From Pseudomonas sp. Ga0074129 (GTDB lineage: Bacteria > Pseudomonadota > Gammaproteobacteria > Pseudomonadales > Pseudomonadaceae): a stretch of DNA of 64,000 bases. Shown in pieces: positions 33,337-42,639 of this stretch. The stretch is taken from positions 1 to 64,000 of the forward strand of contig LNDO01000091.1 of the NCBI GenBank assembly GCA_001465025.1, written 5' to 3'. The notes under the pieces were generated by a model. That model saw only the letters and a list, made by a program, of their open reading frames with translations, ran no database searches and was not told where the DNA came from. A program made the translations under genes and the position numbers. Every line of letters starts with the position of its first letter. The stretch's first letter is position 1.

Positions 33337-33376
33337 ACCCTTACTGCATCTTTAGTGCCTTAGGGAGCACCACAGC

Positions 33377-34312
33377 ATGCAGCGCATTCATGTTCTCGAT
33401 TCGCACACCGGCGGCGAACCAACACGCCTGGTCATCGAAGGATTTCCTGATGTTGGCCAGGGCAGTATGGCTGAACGTCGGCAGCGGTTAGCCGCTGAAT
33501 TCGACCACTGGCGCAGCGCCTGCATGTTGGAGCCACGTGGCAGTGAGGTGCTGGTAGGCGCCCTACTTTGCAGTCCCGTCGACCCCAGCGCCTGTGCCGG
33601 TGTGATCTTCTTCAATAACAGCGGCTACCTGGGCATGTGCGGCCACGGCACCATCGGTTTGATCGTCTCGTTGGCCTATCTCGGCCGTATTGGTCCGGGC
33701 GAGCACCTTGTAGAAACACCGGTGGGCACGGTCACCGCAACACTGCATGAGGATGGCTCAGTCAGCGTGCGCAATGTGCCGTCCTATCGCTATCGCCACA
33801 ACGTCACAGTAGACGTGCCGGGTTATGGCCCGGTGGTTGGCGATATCGCCTGGGGAGGCAATTGGTTTTTTCTGATTAGCGAGCATGGCCTGCGCGTGGC
33901 CGGCGACAACCTGCCCGCGCTTACGGCCTACAGCGTAGCGGTGCAGCAGGCCCTGGAGGATCAAGGCCTGCGCGGTGATGACGGCGGATTGATCGACCAT
34001 ATCGAGTTGTTCGCCGAGGATGCCGAGGCCGACAGCCGCAACTTCGTGCTTTGCCCGGGCTTGGCCTATGACCGCTCGCCCTGCGGCACCGGCACCAGCG
34101 CCAAACTGGCCTGCTTGGCGGCCGACGGCAAACTGCAGCCCGGTCAGATCTGGCATCAGGCCAGTGTGATCGGCAGTCAGTTCGAGGCTAGTTACGAGGC
34201 TGTCGATAACGGCCGCATCATTCCTACCATTCGTGGCCGCGCCCACCTCAGCGCCGACGCCCAACTGCTGATCGAGGCTGATGATCCATTCGCCTGGGGC
34301 ATCCGCTTGTGA
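33377..34312 (+). CDS. lhpA: 4-hydroxyproline 2-epimerase
   Basis: A 311-residue proline-racemase-superfamily enzyme with both catalytic cysteines: C88 in [12 protein letters not shown] and C236 in [13 protein letters not shown]. It interconverts trans-4-hydroxy-L-proline and cis-4-hydroxy-D-proline, the first step of bacterial hydroxyproline breakdown. The gene overlaps the FAD oxidase gene by 4 bp, and the next three genes encode the D-hydroxyproline dehydrogenase, so this transcript covers steps one and two. Confidence 0.92.
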   Translation: MQRIHVLDSHTGGEPTRLVIEGFPDVGQGSMAERRQRLAAEFDHWRSACMLEPRGSEVLVGALLCSPVDPSACAGVIFFNNSGYLGMCGHGTIGLIVSLAYLGRIGPGEHLVETPVGTVTATLHEDGSVSVRNVPSYRYRHNVTVDVPGYGPVVGDIAWGGNWFFLISEHGLRVAGDNLPALTAYSVAVQQALEDQGLRGDDGGLIDHIELFAEDAEADSRNFVLCPGLAYDRSPCGTGTSAKLACLAADGKLQPGQIWHQASVIGSQFEASYEAVDNGRIIPTIRGRAHLSADAQLLIEADDPFAWGIRL

Positions 34313-35418
34313 GCCTCAAGGCTGACGTCATCATCATTGGCGCCGGCATCATCGGTGCCGCCTGCGCCCATGAGTTGGCCAAACGTGGCCTGCGCGTGCT
34401 GGTACTGGATGCCGGCCGGCGCGCCGCAACCGCCGCCGGCATGGGCCACCTGATCGTACTGGACGACAACCCGGCGGAACTGGCGCTCAGCCAATACTCG
34501 TTACAGCGCTGGCGCGACTGGGGTCGCGAGATGCCCGAAGACTGCGCTTATCGGCAGAACGGTACCCTGTGGTTGGCCGCCAATGCCGAGGAAATGGCCG
34601 TGGCCGAGGCCAAGTATCAAGCCCTGCGCGAACACGGCCTGGATTGCCAGTTGCTTGGCGCAAGCGCCTTGCAGATGACGGAGCCTGAACTGCGTCATGG
34701 CCTGCATGGGGCGCTCAAAGTCGGCGGCGACGGCATTCTCTACGCACCCAACGCGGCACGTTGGTTATTGCAGCATCCCAACATTGTTCAGTGCACTGCC
34801 ACGGTGACGGACATCGATGAGCGACGCATACGCCTGGATGATGGGCAATGGCTAAGGGCCGAGACCTTGATCCTGGCCAACGGTATCTATGCCCGCGAAC
34901 TGTGTCCGGAGCTACCAATACAGGCAAAGAAAGGTCACCTGTTGATCACCGACCGCTACCCCGCTCGGGTCAGTCATACCCTGGTGGAGCTGGGTTATGT
35001 CACCAGCGCGCATAACGCCAGCGGCCCTTCAGTGGCGGCCAATATCCAACCGCGCCCCACAGGCCAACTGTTGATCGGCGCATCGCGCCAGTTTGACAGC
35101 AAGAGTTCCGAGGTAGAGCCCTTGATGCTGGCCAACATGCTGCGCCGCGCCGTCGACTATATGCCCGGACTGGCCGGGCTAAACGCCATCCGCGCCTGGA
35201 CCGGCTTTCGCGCTGCCACCCCAGACGGACTGCCGCTGATCGGTGAGCACCCGCAGCGCCCAGGCCTTTGGCTGGCGGTCGGCCACGAAGGTCTAGGGGT
35301 CACCACCGCGCCAGGCACCGCCGAACTGCTGGTCGCCCAACTGTTCAGCGAAACGGCGCCACTGACGCCGGACGCCTATCTGCCACAGCGCTTTCTCGGA
35401 GCCAACCCATGCCTGTAG
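34309..35418 (+). CDS. D-hydroxyproline dehydrogenase, FAD catalytic subunit
   Basis: A 369-residue DAO-type flavoprotein with the dinucleotide motif [20 protein letters not shown] (about 8-27), [13 protein letters not shown], and the C-terminal FAD site [15 protein letters not shown]. The start is GTG 34309, overlapping lhpA by 4 bp. With the small 2Fe-2S protein and the large FAD/NAD protein that follow, it forms the heteromeric (HcnABC-like) D-hydroxyproline dehydrogenase giving 1-pyrroline-4-hydroxy-2-carboxylate. Confidence 0.88.
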   Translation: MSLKADVIIIGAGIIGAACAHELAKRGLRVLVLDAGRRAATAAGMGHLIVLDDNPAELALSQYSLQRWRDWGREMPEDCAYRQNGTLWLAANAEEMAVAEAKYQALREHGLDCQLLGASALQMTEPELRHGLHGALKVGGDGILYAPNAARWLLQHPNIVQCTATVTDIDERRIRLDDGQWLRAETLILANGIYARELCPELPIQAKKGHLLITDRYPARVSHTLVELGYVTSAHNASGPSVAANIQPRPTGQLLIGASRQFDSKSSEVEPLMLANMLRRAVDYMPGLAGLNAIRAWTGFRAATPDGLPLIGEHPQRPGLWLAVGHEGLGVTTAPGTAELLVAQLFSETAPLTPDAYLPQRFLGANPCL

Positions 35419-35642
35419 TGATCCTGAATGGTCAACCGCTGCACGTCGGCGATGGCACGACAGTGGCCGCCGCACTGAGATTGGGCGGGGACGGCAGTAG
35501 CCGCACCTCGGTCAGCAGCCAACGCCGCGCACCGCTGTGCGGCATGGGCGTGTGCCAGGAATGCCGGGTGACCATTAATGATCAACGGCGCCTGGCCTGC
35601 CAGACCCTCTGCCTTGAAGGCATGCGCGTGGAGAGCAGATGA
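35409..35642 (+). CDS. D-hydroxyproline dehydrogenase, small 2Fe-2S subunit
   Basis: A 77-residue ferredoxin-like protein with cluster ligands C44-x4-C49-x2-C52 and C64 (PLCGMGVCQECRV ... LACQT), the HcnA/small-subunit pattern. ATG 35409 lies inside the end of the preceding gene (10-bp overlap), and its stop overlaps the next start by 4 bp. It should pass electrons between the flavin subunits. Confidence 0.88.
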   Translation: MPVVILNGQPLHVGDGTTVAAALRLGGDGSSRTSVSSQRRAPLCGMGVCQECRVTINDQRRLACQTLCLEGMRVESR

Positions 35643-36886
35643 TGAACGTAGACATTCTGATCATTGGCGCTGGCCCTGCTGGCATGGCGGCAGCCTTAGC
35701 AGCAGCACCCAGCGGGGCGCACATTGCCCTGCTCGACGATAACCCCAGCCCCGGCGGACAAATCTGGCGTGACGGCCCTCAGGCTCATCTGCCAGCTCAG
35801 GCACACGAGCAGCGCCAGCGTCTTGCCGCCCACAAGAACATCCAGTTGTTGACCGCCACACGCGTTGTGGCCCGGGCCGGCACCCGTGAATTGCTTGTGG
35901 AAAACGCCGAACGGGGTTGGGTGATTGCATACGGCAAATTAATCCTTTGCACGGGTGCCCGTGAACTGCTGCTGCCATTTCCGGGCTGGACGCTGCCGGG
36001 CGTGAGCGGAGCTGGCGGCCTGCAAGCCCTGGTCAAAGGCGGCCTGCCAATACGCGGTGAACGCGTTGTAGTCGCCGGCAGTGGCCCACTGTTGTTGGCC
36101 AGCGCGGCCACAGCGAAGAAAAATGGCGCACGCGTGCTGCATATCGCCGAGCAGGCTGAGTGGCGTGCCGTGGCTAACTTTGCCAAGCAACTGCCGCGCT
36201 GGCCGAACAAACTGCTGCAGGCTTTCAGCCTCTTCCATCCGCGTTACCGAGCAAACAGTCATGTTGTCGAGGCGTTGGGCGATGGCCGATTGGAAGCGGT
36301 TCGCCTGAACATCGACGGGCAAATCCGTGAAGTCGCCTGCGAGCGACTTGCCTGCGGCTTTGGCCTGATACCCAACCTGCAACTCGCTCAGGCACTGGGC
36401 TGTGACATTGCCGATCAAGCGATTGCCGTGGACGCCTGGCAGGCCACCAGCCTGAGCAATGTCTACGCCGCTGGCGAAAGCACCGGTTTTGGCGGCTGCG
36501 AGAAGGCCCAGGTCGAAGGCGCTATCGCGGGCTACATGGCCGTCGACGCGCCACAAAACGCTCGCCTGCTATGGCCACAGCGCGAGCGCTGGCAGGCTTT
36601 TGCCCGAGCGCTGGGCACAGCATTTACGCTCGGTGACGCGGTGAAGAACCTGGCCCAGCAAGACACCTTGCTGTGTCGCTGCGAGGACGTCCCCCTGTCC
36701 GCGCTGACTGGCCGCCAGAGCTGGAGCCAAGCCAAGCTGGCCAGCCGCTGCGGCATGGGTGCCTGCCAGGGGCGTATCTGCGGTGCAGCCAGCCAAGCGC
36801 TATTCGGCTGGGAACCGTTTGCCCCGCGCCCGCCATTCAGCCCTGCCCGTATCGAAACCCTACTGCAGTTGGATCAGCACAACTAA
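35639..36886 (+). CDS. D-hydroxyproline dehydrogenase, large FAD/NAD(P)-binding subunit
   Basis: A 415-residue pyridine-nucleotide-disulfide-oxidoreductase-like protein: FAD motif ILIIGAGPAGMAAALAAAP (6-24), GGQIWRD, second dinucleotide motif VVVAGSGPLLLASAATAKK near 145, and YAAGESTGFGG. The C-terminus carries a BFD-like 2Fe-2S domain with C-R-C and C-GMGAC-QGRIC near 345-380. This is the HcnB-type subunit. Two possible starts (ATGATG at 35639/35642). Confidence 0.88.
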   Translation: MMNVDILIIGAGPAGMAAALAAAPSGAHIALLDDNPSPGGQIWRDGPQAHLPAQAHEQRQRLAAHKNIQLLTATRVVARAGTRELLVENAERGWVIAYGKLILCTGARELLLPFPGWTLPGVSGAGGLQALVKGGLPIRGERVVVAGSGPLLLASAATAKKNGARVLHIAEQAEWRAVANFAKQLPRWPNKLLQAFSLFHPRYRANSHVVEALGDGRLEAVRLNIDGQIREVACERLACGFGLIPNLQLAQALGCDIADQAIAVDAWQATSLSNVYAAGESTGFGGCEKAQVEGAIAGYMAVDAPQNARLLWPQRERWQAFARALGTAFTLGDAVKNLAQQDTLLCRCEDVPLSALTGRQSWSQAKLASRCGMGACQGRICGAASQALFGWEPFAPRPPFSPARIETLLQLDQHN

Positions 36887-36950
36887 CCACGGCCGCGGCC
36901 TGTTCAGGCATGCGGCCAGGCCTTATTCTGCGGTCAATCGCGGAGCCGCC

Positions 36951-37721
36951 ATGCCCACCCCCAGCAACCCACTGCACCTTCTACCCACCAGCAATGCTGT
37001 TGATATCTCCGGCCTGGTGAGCAGCCTGCAAGCCATTGCGCCGTTGCTTGACGCACTGCTGGGCGTGGTTTTTTTTATCAAGGATCACAACGCCCGCTAT
37101 CTGCTACTCAACCAAACCTTGGTGCAACGCCTGGGTTGCAAGGATAAGCAGCAACTCCTTGGCCACACCGCCGAAGAAGTCTTCCCCAACCGCCTTGGCG
37201 CGCTCTATACCGCTCAGGACTTGCACGTGCTGAATGCCGGCACGCGGCTCGACAACCAACTGGAGCTTCATCTCTATCCCGGCCGCCAACCCGGCTGGTG
37301 CCTGACCCACAAGCTGCCCTTGCGTGATGTCGAGGGCAAGATCATTGGCATGGCCGGTGTTTCCTGTGACCTGCCCAGCGCTAACTCCCAGCACCCCGCC
37401 TACCCGAAAGTCGCTGCCGTCGATGCCCATATAAAGCAGCACTTTGCGCAGAACATCAGCCTGAACGAACTGACAACCATTGCCGGGCTCTCCGTGGCGC
37501 AACTGGAGCGCCATTGCCAGCGCATTTTCCAGCTCAGCCCACGGCAGATGATCCATAAGGCACGCCTCGGCGCCGCGACCCAGTTGCTGGGAGAACACTT
37601 GCCCATCACCGAGATCGCGCTGCGCTGTGGTTACACCGATCACAGCGCCTTCAGTCGCCAGTTCAAAGCGCATACCGGTCTGTCCCCCAGCCAGTACCGC
37701 GAGTCGCTGCAAAACCGCTGA
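36951..37721 (+). CDS. lhpR: PAS-AraC regulator of hydroxyproline catabolism (LhpR type)
   Basis: A 256-residue regulator: a PAS-like sensor (about 25-125: LDALLGVVFFIKDHNARYLLLNQTLVQRLG ... GMAGVSCDL) and an AraC HTH (about 145-250: LNELTTIAGLSVAQLERHCQRIFQLSPRQMIHKAR ... ITEIALRCGYTDHSAFSRQFKAHTGLSPSQYR). It sits between the dehydrogenase genes and the transporter genes, the position I recall for LhpR in P. aeruginosa. The PAS domain could bind hydroxyproline; that is inference. ATG 36951 follows CGGAG. Confidence 0.85.
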   Translation: MPTPSNPLHLLPTSNAVDISGLVSSLQAIAPLLDALLGVVFFIKDHNARYLLLNQTLVQRLGCKDKQQLLGHTAEEVFPNRLGALYTAQDLHVLNAGTRLDNQLELHLYPGRQPGWCLTHKLPLRDVEGKIIGMAGVSCDLPSANSQHPAYPKVAAVDAHIKQHFAQNISLNELTTIAGLSVAQLERHCQRIFQLSPRQMIHKARLGAATQLLGEHLPITEIALRCGYTDHSAFSRQFKAHTGLSPSQYRESLQNR

Positions 37722-37911
37722 GCGCCTCTCTAGTGTGCACGCTTCCCACAACCTGCTCCGTTAGGTAACAGCCGCGTAGCCATGCCCGTTACACCGCCGG
37801 TGTTAACGCTATAAACGCCGCCGCTTCAATCTTAAATTTTCTATATAAAACAGATACTTATTAAAAAATAAAGCTCACTAGCGGCATGTGGCACGTGCAA
37901 TGCATATTTAA

Positions 37912-37925
37912 TATCGTATACGAAA
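37912..37925. promoter_or_regulatory. GTATAC-centred operator upstream of the hydroxyproline transporter operon
   Basis: TATCGTATACGAAA, 58 bp before the binding-protein ATG, differs at one position from the perfect palindrome TTTCGTATACGAAA at 43778. A further half-site CCGATACACG follows at about 37928. The surrounding 37840-37920 is AT-rich, as expected of a promoter. Probable binding site of the island's GntR protein. Confidence 0.65.
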
Positions 37926-37983
37926 TCCGATACACGCAGCGTCACTCCTAATCTGCCACACGCACGAGAAAAGAGAGATACCC

Positions 37984-38802
37984 ATGAAAAAACCACTATT
38001 GGCTGCAACCGCTTTTGCACTCCTAAGCGGCTCCTTGATCAGTAATGCCCATGCCGACAAGCTCGACGACATCATTGGCTCCGGCAAGCTGCGTTGCGCT
38101 GTAACGCTGGACTTCCCACCTATGGGTTTCCGTGACGAGAAGAACCAGCCCGCAGGATTTGATGTGGATTATTGCAACGACCTGGCCAGCGTTTTGGGGG
38201 TCAAAGCCGAGGTGGTGGAAACGCCATTCCCAGACCGCATCCCAGCACTGGTTTCCGGGCGCGCTGACGTGATCGTCGCCTCCACCTCCGACACCCTGGA
38301 ACGCGCCAAAACCGTGGGCATGACCATGCCTTACTTCGCCTTCCAGATGGTGGTATTGACCCGCGAAGACACCGGCATAACGGGCTATGACGACCTCAAG
38401 GGACGCCCGGTCGGCAATACCAGCGGCACCTACGAGGCCATCGCCCTGGAAAAGGACGTGAAAAGCTGGGGCAGCGGTAGCTTTCGCGCCTACCAGAACC
38501 AGAACGACACCATTTTGGCCGTAGCCCAGGGTCATATCGACGCCACCGTTGTCACCAATACCGTGGCCGCCGCCACCCTTAAATCGGGCAAGTACAAAGG
38601 CCTCAAGGTCGTTGGCGATGCGCCCTATGTGGTCGATTACGTGTCCCTGGCAGCCAAGCGGAACGAATACGGCCTGATCAACTACCTCAACCTGTTCGTC
38701 AACCAGCAAGTGCGTAGCGGCCGCTATCAAGAACTGTGGACCAAGTGGGTGGGCGATGAAATCAGCCCGGCCAACTTGACCGTCCCTGGCGTGTATTACT
38801 GA
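37984..38802 (+). CDS. ABC transporter periplasmic binding protein, hydroxyproline type
   Basis: A 272-residue family-3 solute-binding protein with signal peptide (about 1-24, ending AHA-D), then LRCAVTLDFPPMGFRDEKNQPAGFDVDYCNDLA and GRADVIVASTSDTLERAKTVGMTMPYFAFQMV. It heads the operon with the AcnX enzyme, two permeases, the ATPase and the racemase-like gene, so a hydroxyproline isomer is the expected ligand (LhpP type). The GTATAC operator precedes it. Confidence 0.85.
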   Translation: MKKPLLAATAFALLSGSLISNAHADKLDDIIGSGKLRCAVTLDFPPMGFRDEKNQPAGFDVDYCNDLASVLGVKAEVVETPFPDRIPALVSGRADVIVASTSDTLERAKTVGMTMPYFAFQMVVLTREDTGITGYDDLKGRPVGNTSGTYEAIALEKDVKSWGSGSFRAYQNQNDTILAVAQGHIDATVVTNTVAAATLKSGKYKGLKVVGDAPYVVDYVSLAAKRNEYGLINYLNLFVNQQVRSGRYQELWTKWVGDEISPANLTVPGVYY

Positions 38803-38827
38803 CCGATCGCGCTCGGGAGCGAGAAGT

Positions 38828-40576
38828 ATGTCTACAACAAGAATCACGGGCCGCAGTCTGGTGGCCGGTCGTGGGCAGGGCAGCCTGCTCTGGGCCGATC
38901 AGGGTCTGAGTTTCTGGGGGGGTGTCGATCCGTTCAGCGCGGAGGTGATCGATCGACACCACCCGCTGAGCGGTCAATCGCTGGCCGGGCGCATTCTGGC
39001 CATTCCCAGCGGACGCGGCTCCTGCACAGGCAGCAGCGTCCTGCTGGAGTTGATCCTCAACGGCCCGGCACCTGCAGCGCTGGTGCTGGCCGAACCCGAC
39101 GAAATTCTCACCCTCGGCGCGCTGGTCGCCGAGCAGGTGTTTAACGTGCAACTGCCGGTGCTGTGCATTGGCCATGCGGCCTTCGCCGACCTGCAACAGC
39201 ATGCTGGCCGTACCGTGCGCATCGACGGCGAGCACTTACAACTTATTAACAGCACACCAGACGACCTCTGGTGCGCCGAGCCCATCGCGGCCACAGAAAG
39301 ACCGCATACCTCGCTTTCACTGAATGCGCGCGACCAGGCCCTGCTCGCCGGCGAGTCCGGTAAGGCTGCCCAGGTGGCCATGCAGCTGGTGGTGCGTATG
39401 GCTGAATTGATGGGGGCAACCGAGCTGCTGGATGTGACGCAGGCGCATATCGACGGCTGCATCTACACCGGTCCAGCCTGTCTGCGTTTCGCCCAACAAC
39501 TGCGCGACTGGGGGGCTGCGGTCTGCATACCGACCACCCTCAACGCAATCTCGGTGGACCAACGCCAGTGGCGCGCCCTCGGCATTGATCCGGCGTTTGG
39601 CGAACCCGCCAGCGAACTGGGCGATGTGTACATGGCAATGGGTGCGCAACTCAGCTTCACCTGCGCACCCTATGTGCTGGACAGCGCGCCGGCACTGGGT
39701 GAACAGATCGTCTGGGCCGAATCCAACGCGGTGGTGTACGCCAACAGCGTGCTGGGTGCGCGCACCCTCAAGTACCCGGACTACATGGACATCTGCATCG
39801 CCCTGACCGGCCGTGCACCGCGTTGTGGCGCGCATCTCGACGAGGGCCGCAGTGCGACGTTGCTCATTGATGTGCAGTACCCGCAAACGCCGGATGACAG
39901 CTTCTGGCCCTTGCTCGGCTACCACATAGGTTTGCTGGCAGGCCGCGAGATACCGCTGCTGACCGGTCTGGAACAGAGCGGTGCCAGCCACGACGACCTG
40001 AAAGCATTCGGCGCCACCTTCGCCACCACCTCGGCGGCACCCATGTTCCATATCGCCGGTATTACTCCGGAAGCCCGCGATGCCACGCGTGGGCAAGGGT
40101 TGCTGCGCACCCTGCGCGTGACTAACGCCGAACTGATGCAAAGCTGGCAGGCGCTCAATAGTGCTGAGGATGAGCAGGTGCCTTTGGTCGCGCTTGGCAA
40201 CCCACACTGCTCGTTAACCGAGTTAGCCCGTCTAGCAGCGCTCTGCACGGGCCGGCAAAAGCACCCGGACAGCGCATTGGTGGTGACCTGTGGCCGTGCC
40301 GTGCACGAACGGGCTGACGCCGCCGGCTACCTGGCAACACTGCGTCAGTTCGGTGCCGAGGTACTCACCGACACCTGCTGGTGCATGTTGGGCGAGCCGG
40401 TGGTGCCACGGCAGACGCACAGCCTGATGACCAACTCAGGCAAATACGCCCATTACGCCCCGGGGCTGGTTGGCCGACAGGTGCACTTCGGCAGCCTTGC
40501 CGCGTGTGTAGAGGCTGCGTGCAGTGGACGAAACCCGCAGCAAATGCCCGCTTGGCTTGCCACCCTTCAACCCTAA
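38828..40576 (+). CDS. Aconitase X, fused small and large domains (cis-3-hydroxy-L-proline dehydratase type)
   Basis: A 582-residue fusion. Residues 1-140 form the DUF126-like swivel domain (GRSLVAGRGQGSLLWADQGLSFWGG, IPSGRGSCTGSSVLLELI with the likely catalytic Ser). From about 160 follows the DUF521 large domain (LNARDQALLAGESGKAAQVAMQLVVRMAELMGA, HIDGCIYTGPACLRFAQ, PHC near residue 459). Fused AcnX proteins in hydroxyproline clusters were shown to dehydrate cis-3-hydroxy-L-proline using an iron-sulfur cluster. The product, pyrroline-2-carboxylate, would be reduced by the enzyme at 46561-47571. It is placed between the binding protein and the permeases of the transporter. Confidence 0.85.
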   Translation: MSTTRITGRSLVAGRGQGSLLWADQGLSFWGGVDPFSAEVIDRHHPLSGQSLAGRILAIPSGRGSCTGSSVLLELILNGPAPAALVLAEPDEILTLGALVAEQVFNVQLPVLCIGHAAFADLQQHAGRTVRIDGEHLQLINSTPDDLWCAEPIAATERPHTSLSLNARDQALLAGESGKAAQVAMQLVVRMAELMGATELLDVTQAHIDGCIYTGPACLRFAQQLRDWGAAVCIPTTLNAISVDQRQWRALGIDPAFGEPASELGDVYMAMGAQLSFTCAPYVLDSAPALGEQIVWAESNAVVYANSVLGARTLKYPDYMDICIALTGRAPRCGAHLDEGRSATLLIDVQYPQTPDDSFWPLLGYHIGLLAGREIPLLTGLEQSGASHDDLKAFGATFATTSAAPMFHIAGITPEARDATRGQGLLRTLRVTNAELMQSWQALNSAEDEQVPLVALGNPHCSLTELARLAALCTGRQKHPDSALVVTCGRAVHERADAAGYLATLRQFGAEVLTDTCWCMLGEPVVPRQTHSLMTNSGKYAHYAPGLVGRQVHFGSLAACVEAACSGRNPQQMPAWLATLQP

Positions 40577-40587
40577 GGACGCCACTG

Positions 40588-41253
40588 ATGTTCGATTACA
40601 ACTTCCAATGGCATGTCGCGCTCAAGGCACTGCCGGACATGCTGGCTGGTGCCTGGGTAACGCTGGAAACCGCCGCCTTATCGATGCTGATCGGTACGTT
40701 TATCGCCCTGTTGCTGACGCTGATGCGCCAGCAAGAGAACCTGCTGCTGCGCGGCTTCGCCGAGACTTGGGTGTCAATTGCACGCAATACACCGTCGCTG
40801 TTCCAGATCTACATCCTCTACTTCGGCCTGGGCGCTTTCGGCCTGCATGTCAGCTCGTGGTTGGCGTTGCTGGCCGGTATCACCTTCAACAACGCCGGGT
40901 ATCTGGCGGAAAACTTCCGTGGCGGTCTTAAGGCTGTACCGGAGACTCAGATGCGCGCCGCACGGTCGCTGGGCATGAACGCCTTCCAGGCCTATCGCCT
41001 GATCATCATCCCGCAGCTATTACGCATCGTTTTCCACCCGCTATCGAACCAGATGGTTTGGGCGGTGCTGATGACATCACTTGGCGTGATCGTGGGGTTA
41101 AACAACGACCTCACTGGTGTGACTCAGGACTACAACGTTAAGACCTTCCGCACCTTCGAGTACTTCGCCCTGGCAGCAGTGCTCTATTACCTGATCGCCA
41201 AGACCATCGTACTCAGCGCTCGGCTCATGGCCTGGCGGCTGTTCCGCTACTGA
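40588..41253 (+). CDS. ABC transporter permease 1, hydroxyproline type
   Basis: A 221-residue polar-amino-acid permease with about five helices and the coupling loop AVPETQMRAARSLGMNAFQAYR near 115-137. ATG 40588 follows CCTAAGGA. It pairs with the next permease, 10 bp downstream. Confidence 0.9.
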   Translation: MFDYNFQWHVALKALPDMLAGAWVTLETAALSMLIGTFIALLLTLMRQQENLLLRGFAETWVSIARNTPSLFQIYILYFGLGAFGLHVSSWLALLAGITFNNAGYLAENFRGGLKAVPETQMRAARSLGMNAFQAYRLIIIPQLLRIVFHPLSNQMVWAVLMTSLGVIVGLNNDLTGVTQDYNVKTFRTFEYFALAAVLYYLIAKTIVLSARLMAWRLFRY

Positions 41254-41263
41254 GGATCACGTC

Positions 41264-41914
41264 ATGTTCTCTACAAGTCTGACCGCCAGCGACCTGCTCT
41301 TTATGCTTCAGGGCGCCTGGGTCACCGTGCAACTGACCGCGGCCGCCATGGTGATTGGTACCTTGGCCGGGGTGATATGCGGCCTGCTACGCGCCGCCCT
41401 GCCCAAAGCCAGTTTGCCGCTGGCCTGGGTGCTGGATGTGTTTCGCAGCGTGCCGCTGCTGATCCAGTTCGTCCTGTTCAACTCGATGAAAAGTATCGCC
41501 GGGCTGGATATCAGCGCCTTTACCGTCGGCTGCCTGGTACTCGGGGTTTATGCCGCCGCCTTCTGCAGCGAGATCGTGCGCAGTGGTATTCAGGCCGTCC
41601 CGGCCAACCTGCGTCGCGCGGGCCGCTCTTTGGGCATGAGCTACTGGCAGGACTTGCGCTATGTGGTGCTGCCACTGGCCACGCGCGTGGCCTTTCCGGG
41701 TTGGCTCAACCTGGCGCTTAGCGTGATGAAAGACACCGCTCTGGTGATGTGGATTGGCATCTTCGAGCTGATGCGCACCTCGCAAAGCGTCGTCACCCGT
41801 ATTCAGGAGCCGCTGTTGGTGCTCTGCATCGCGGGTCTTATCTATTACTTCATGAGTTTGCTGGTGGCCCAGCTGGGTAACCGTCTGGAAAAAAGGTGGC
41901 AGGAAAATGATTGA
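41264..41914 (+). CDS. ABC transporter permease 2, hydroxyproline type
   Basis: A 216-residue permease of the same family with coupling loop AVPANLRRAGRSLGMSYWQDLR near 110-131 and about five helices. It overlaps the ATPase gene by 8 bp. Confidence 0.9.
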   Translation: MFSTSLTASDLLFMLQGAWVTVQLTAAAMVIGTLAGVICGLLRAALPKASLPLAWVLDVFRSVPLLIQFVLFNSMKSIAGLDISAFTVGCLVLGVYAAAFCSEIVRSGIQAVPANLRRAGRSLGMSYWQDLRYVVLPLATRVAFPGWLNLALSVMKDTALVMWIGIFELMRTSQSVVTRIQEPLLVLCIAGLIYYFMSLLVAQLGNRLEKRWQEND

Positions 41915-42629
41915 AATCGACAAGGTGCATAAGTCCTTTGGCGACCTGGAAGTGGTCAAGGGCGTCAGCCTGACGGTGAACAAGGGTGAGGTGGTGTCGA
42001 TCATCGGCGGTTCCGGGTCAGGCAAGTCCACCCTGCTGATGTGCATCAACGGCCTGGAGCCGATCCAGCGCGGCAGCATTCGCGTGGATGGCACCGAGGT
42101 GCACGCCAAAGGCACCGACCTGAATCGGCTGCGGCAGAAGATCGGCATCGTGTTCCAGCAGTGGAACGCCTTTCCCCACCTGACCGTGCTGGAGAATGTG
42201 ATGCTCGCGCCGCGCAAAGTGCTCGGCCTGAGCAAACAGGACGCCGAAGCCATGGCCGTTAAACAGCTCACTCACGTGGGCCTGGCGGACAAACTCAAGG
42301 TCTTTCCCGGCAAGCTCTCCGGCGGCCAGCAGCAGCGCATGGCCATCGCCCGCGCACTGGCCATGAGCCCGGATTACATGCTGTTCGATGAAGCAACCAG
42401 TGCGCTTGATCCGCAATTAGTCGGTGAGGTGCTGGATACCATGCGCCTGCTCGCCGAAGACGGCATGACCATGATTCTGGTGACTCATGAGATCCGCTTT
42501 GCCCGCGACGTGTCCGACCGCGTGGCGTTCTTTCGCAATGGCCTGGTGCATGAGATTGGTACCCCGGATCAGGTCATTGGCAACCCGCAGAAAGCCGAAA
42601 CTGCTGACTTCCTGAAGTCGGTCAACTGA
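41907..42629 (+). CDS. ABC transporter ATPase, hydroxyproline type
   Basis: A 240-residue ATPase with Walker [11 protein letters not shown]-loop [10 protein letters not shown], signature [10 protein letters not shown], Walker [14 protein letters not shown] (Glu followed by Ala rather than the usual Pro) and VTHEIRFA. It powers the two preceding permeases. Confidence 0.92.
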   Translation: MIEIDKVHKSFGDLEVVKGVSLTVNKGEVVSIIGGSGSGKSTLLMCINGLEPIQRGSIRVDGTEVHAKGTDLNRLRQKIGIVFQQWNAFPHLTVLENVMLAPRKVLGLSKQDAEAMAVKQLTHVGLADKLKVFPGKLSGGQQQRMAIARALAMSPDYMLFDEATSALDPQLVGEVLDTMRLLAEDGMTMILVTHEIRFARDVSDRVAFFRNGLVHEIGTPDQVIGNPQKAETADFLKSVN

Positions 42630-42639
42630 GAAAACCAAC

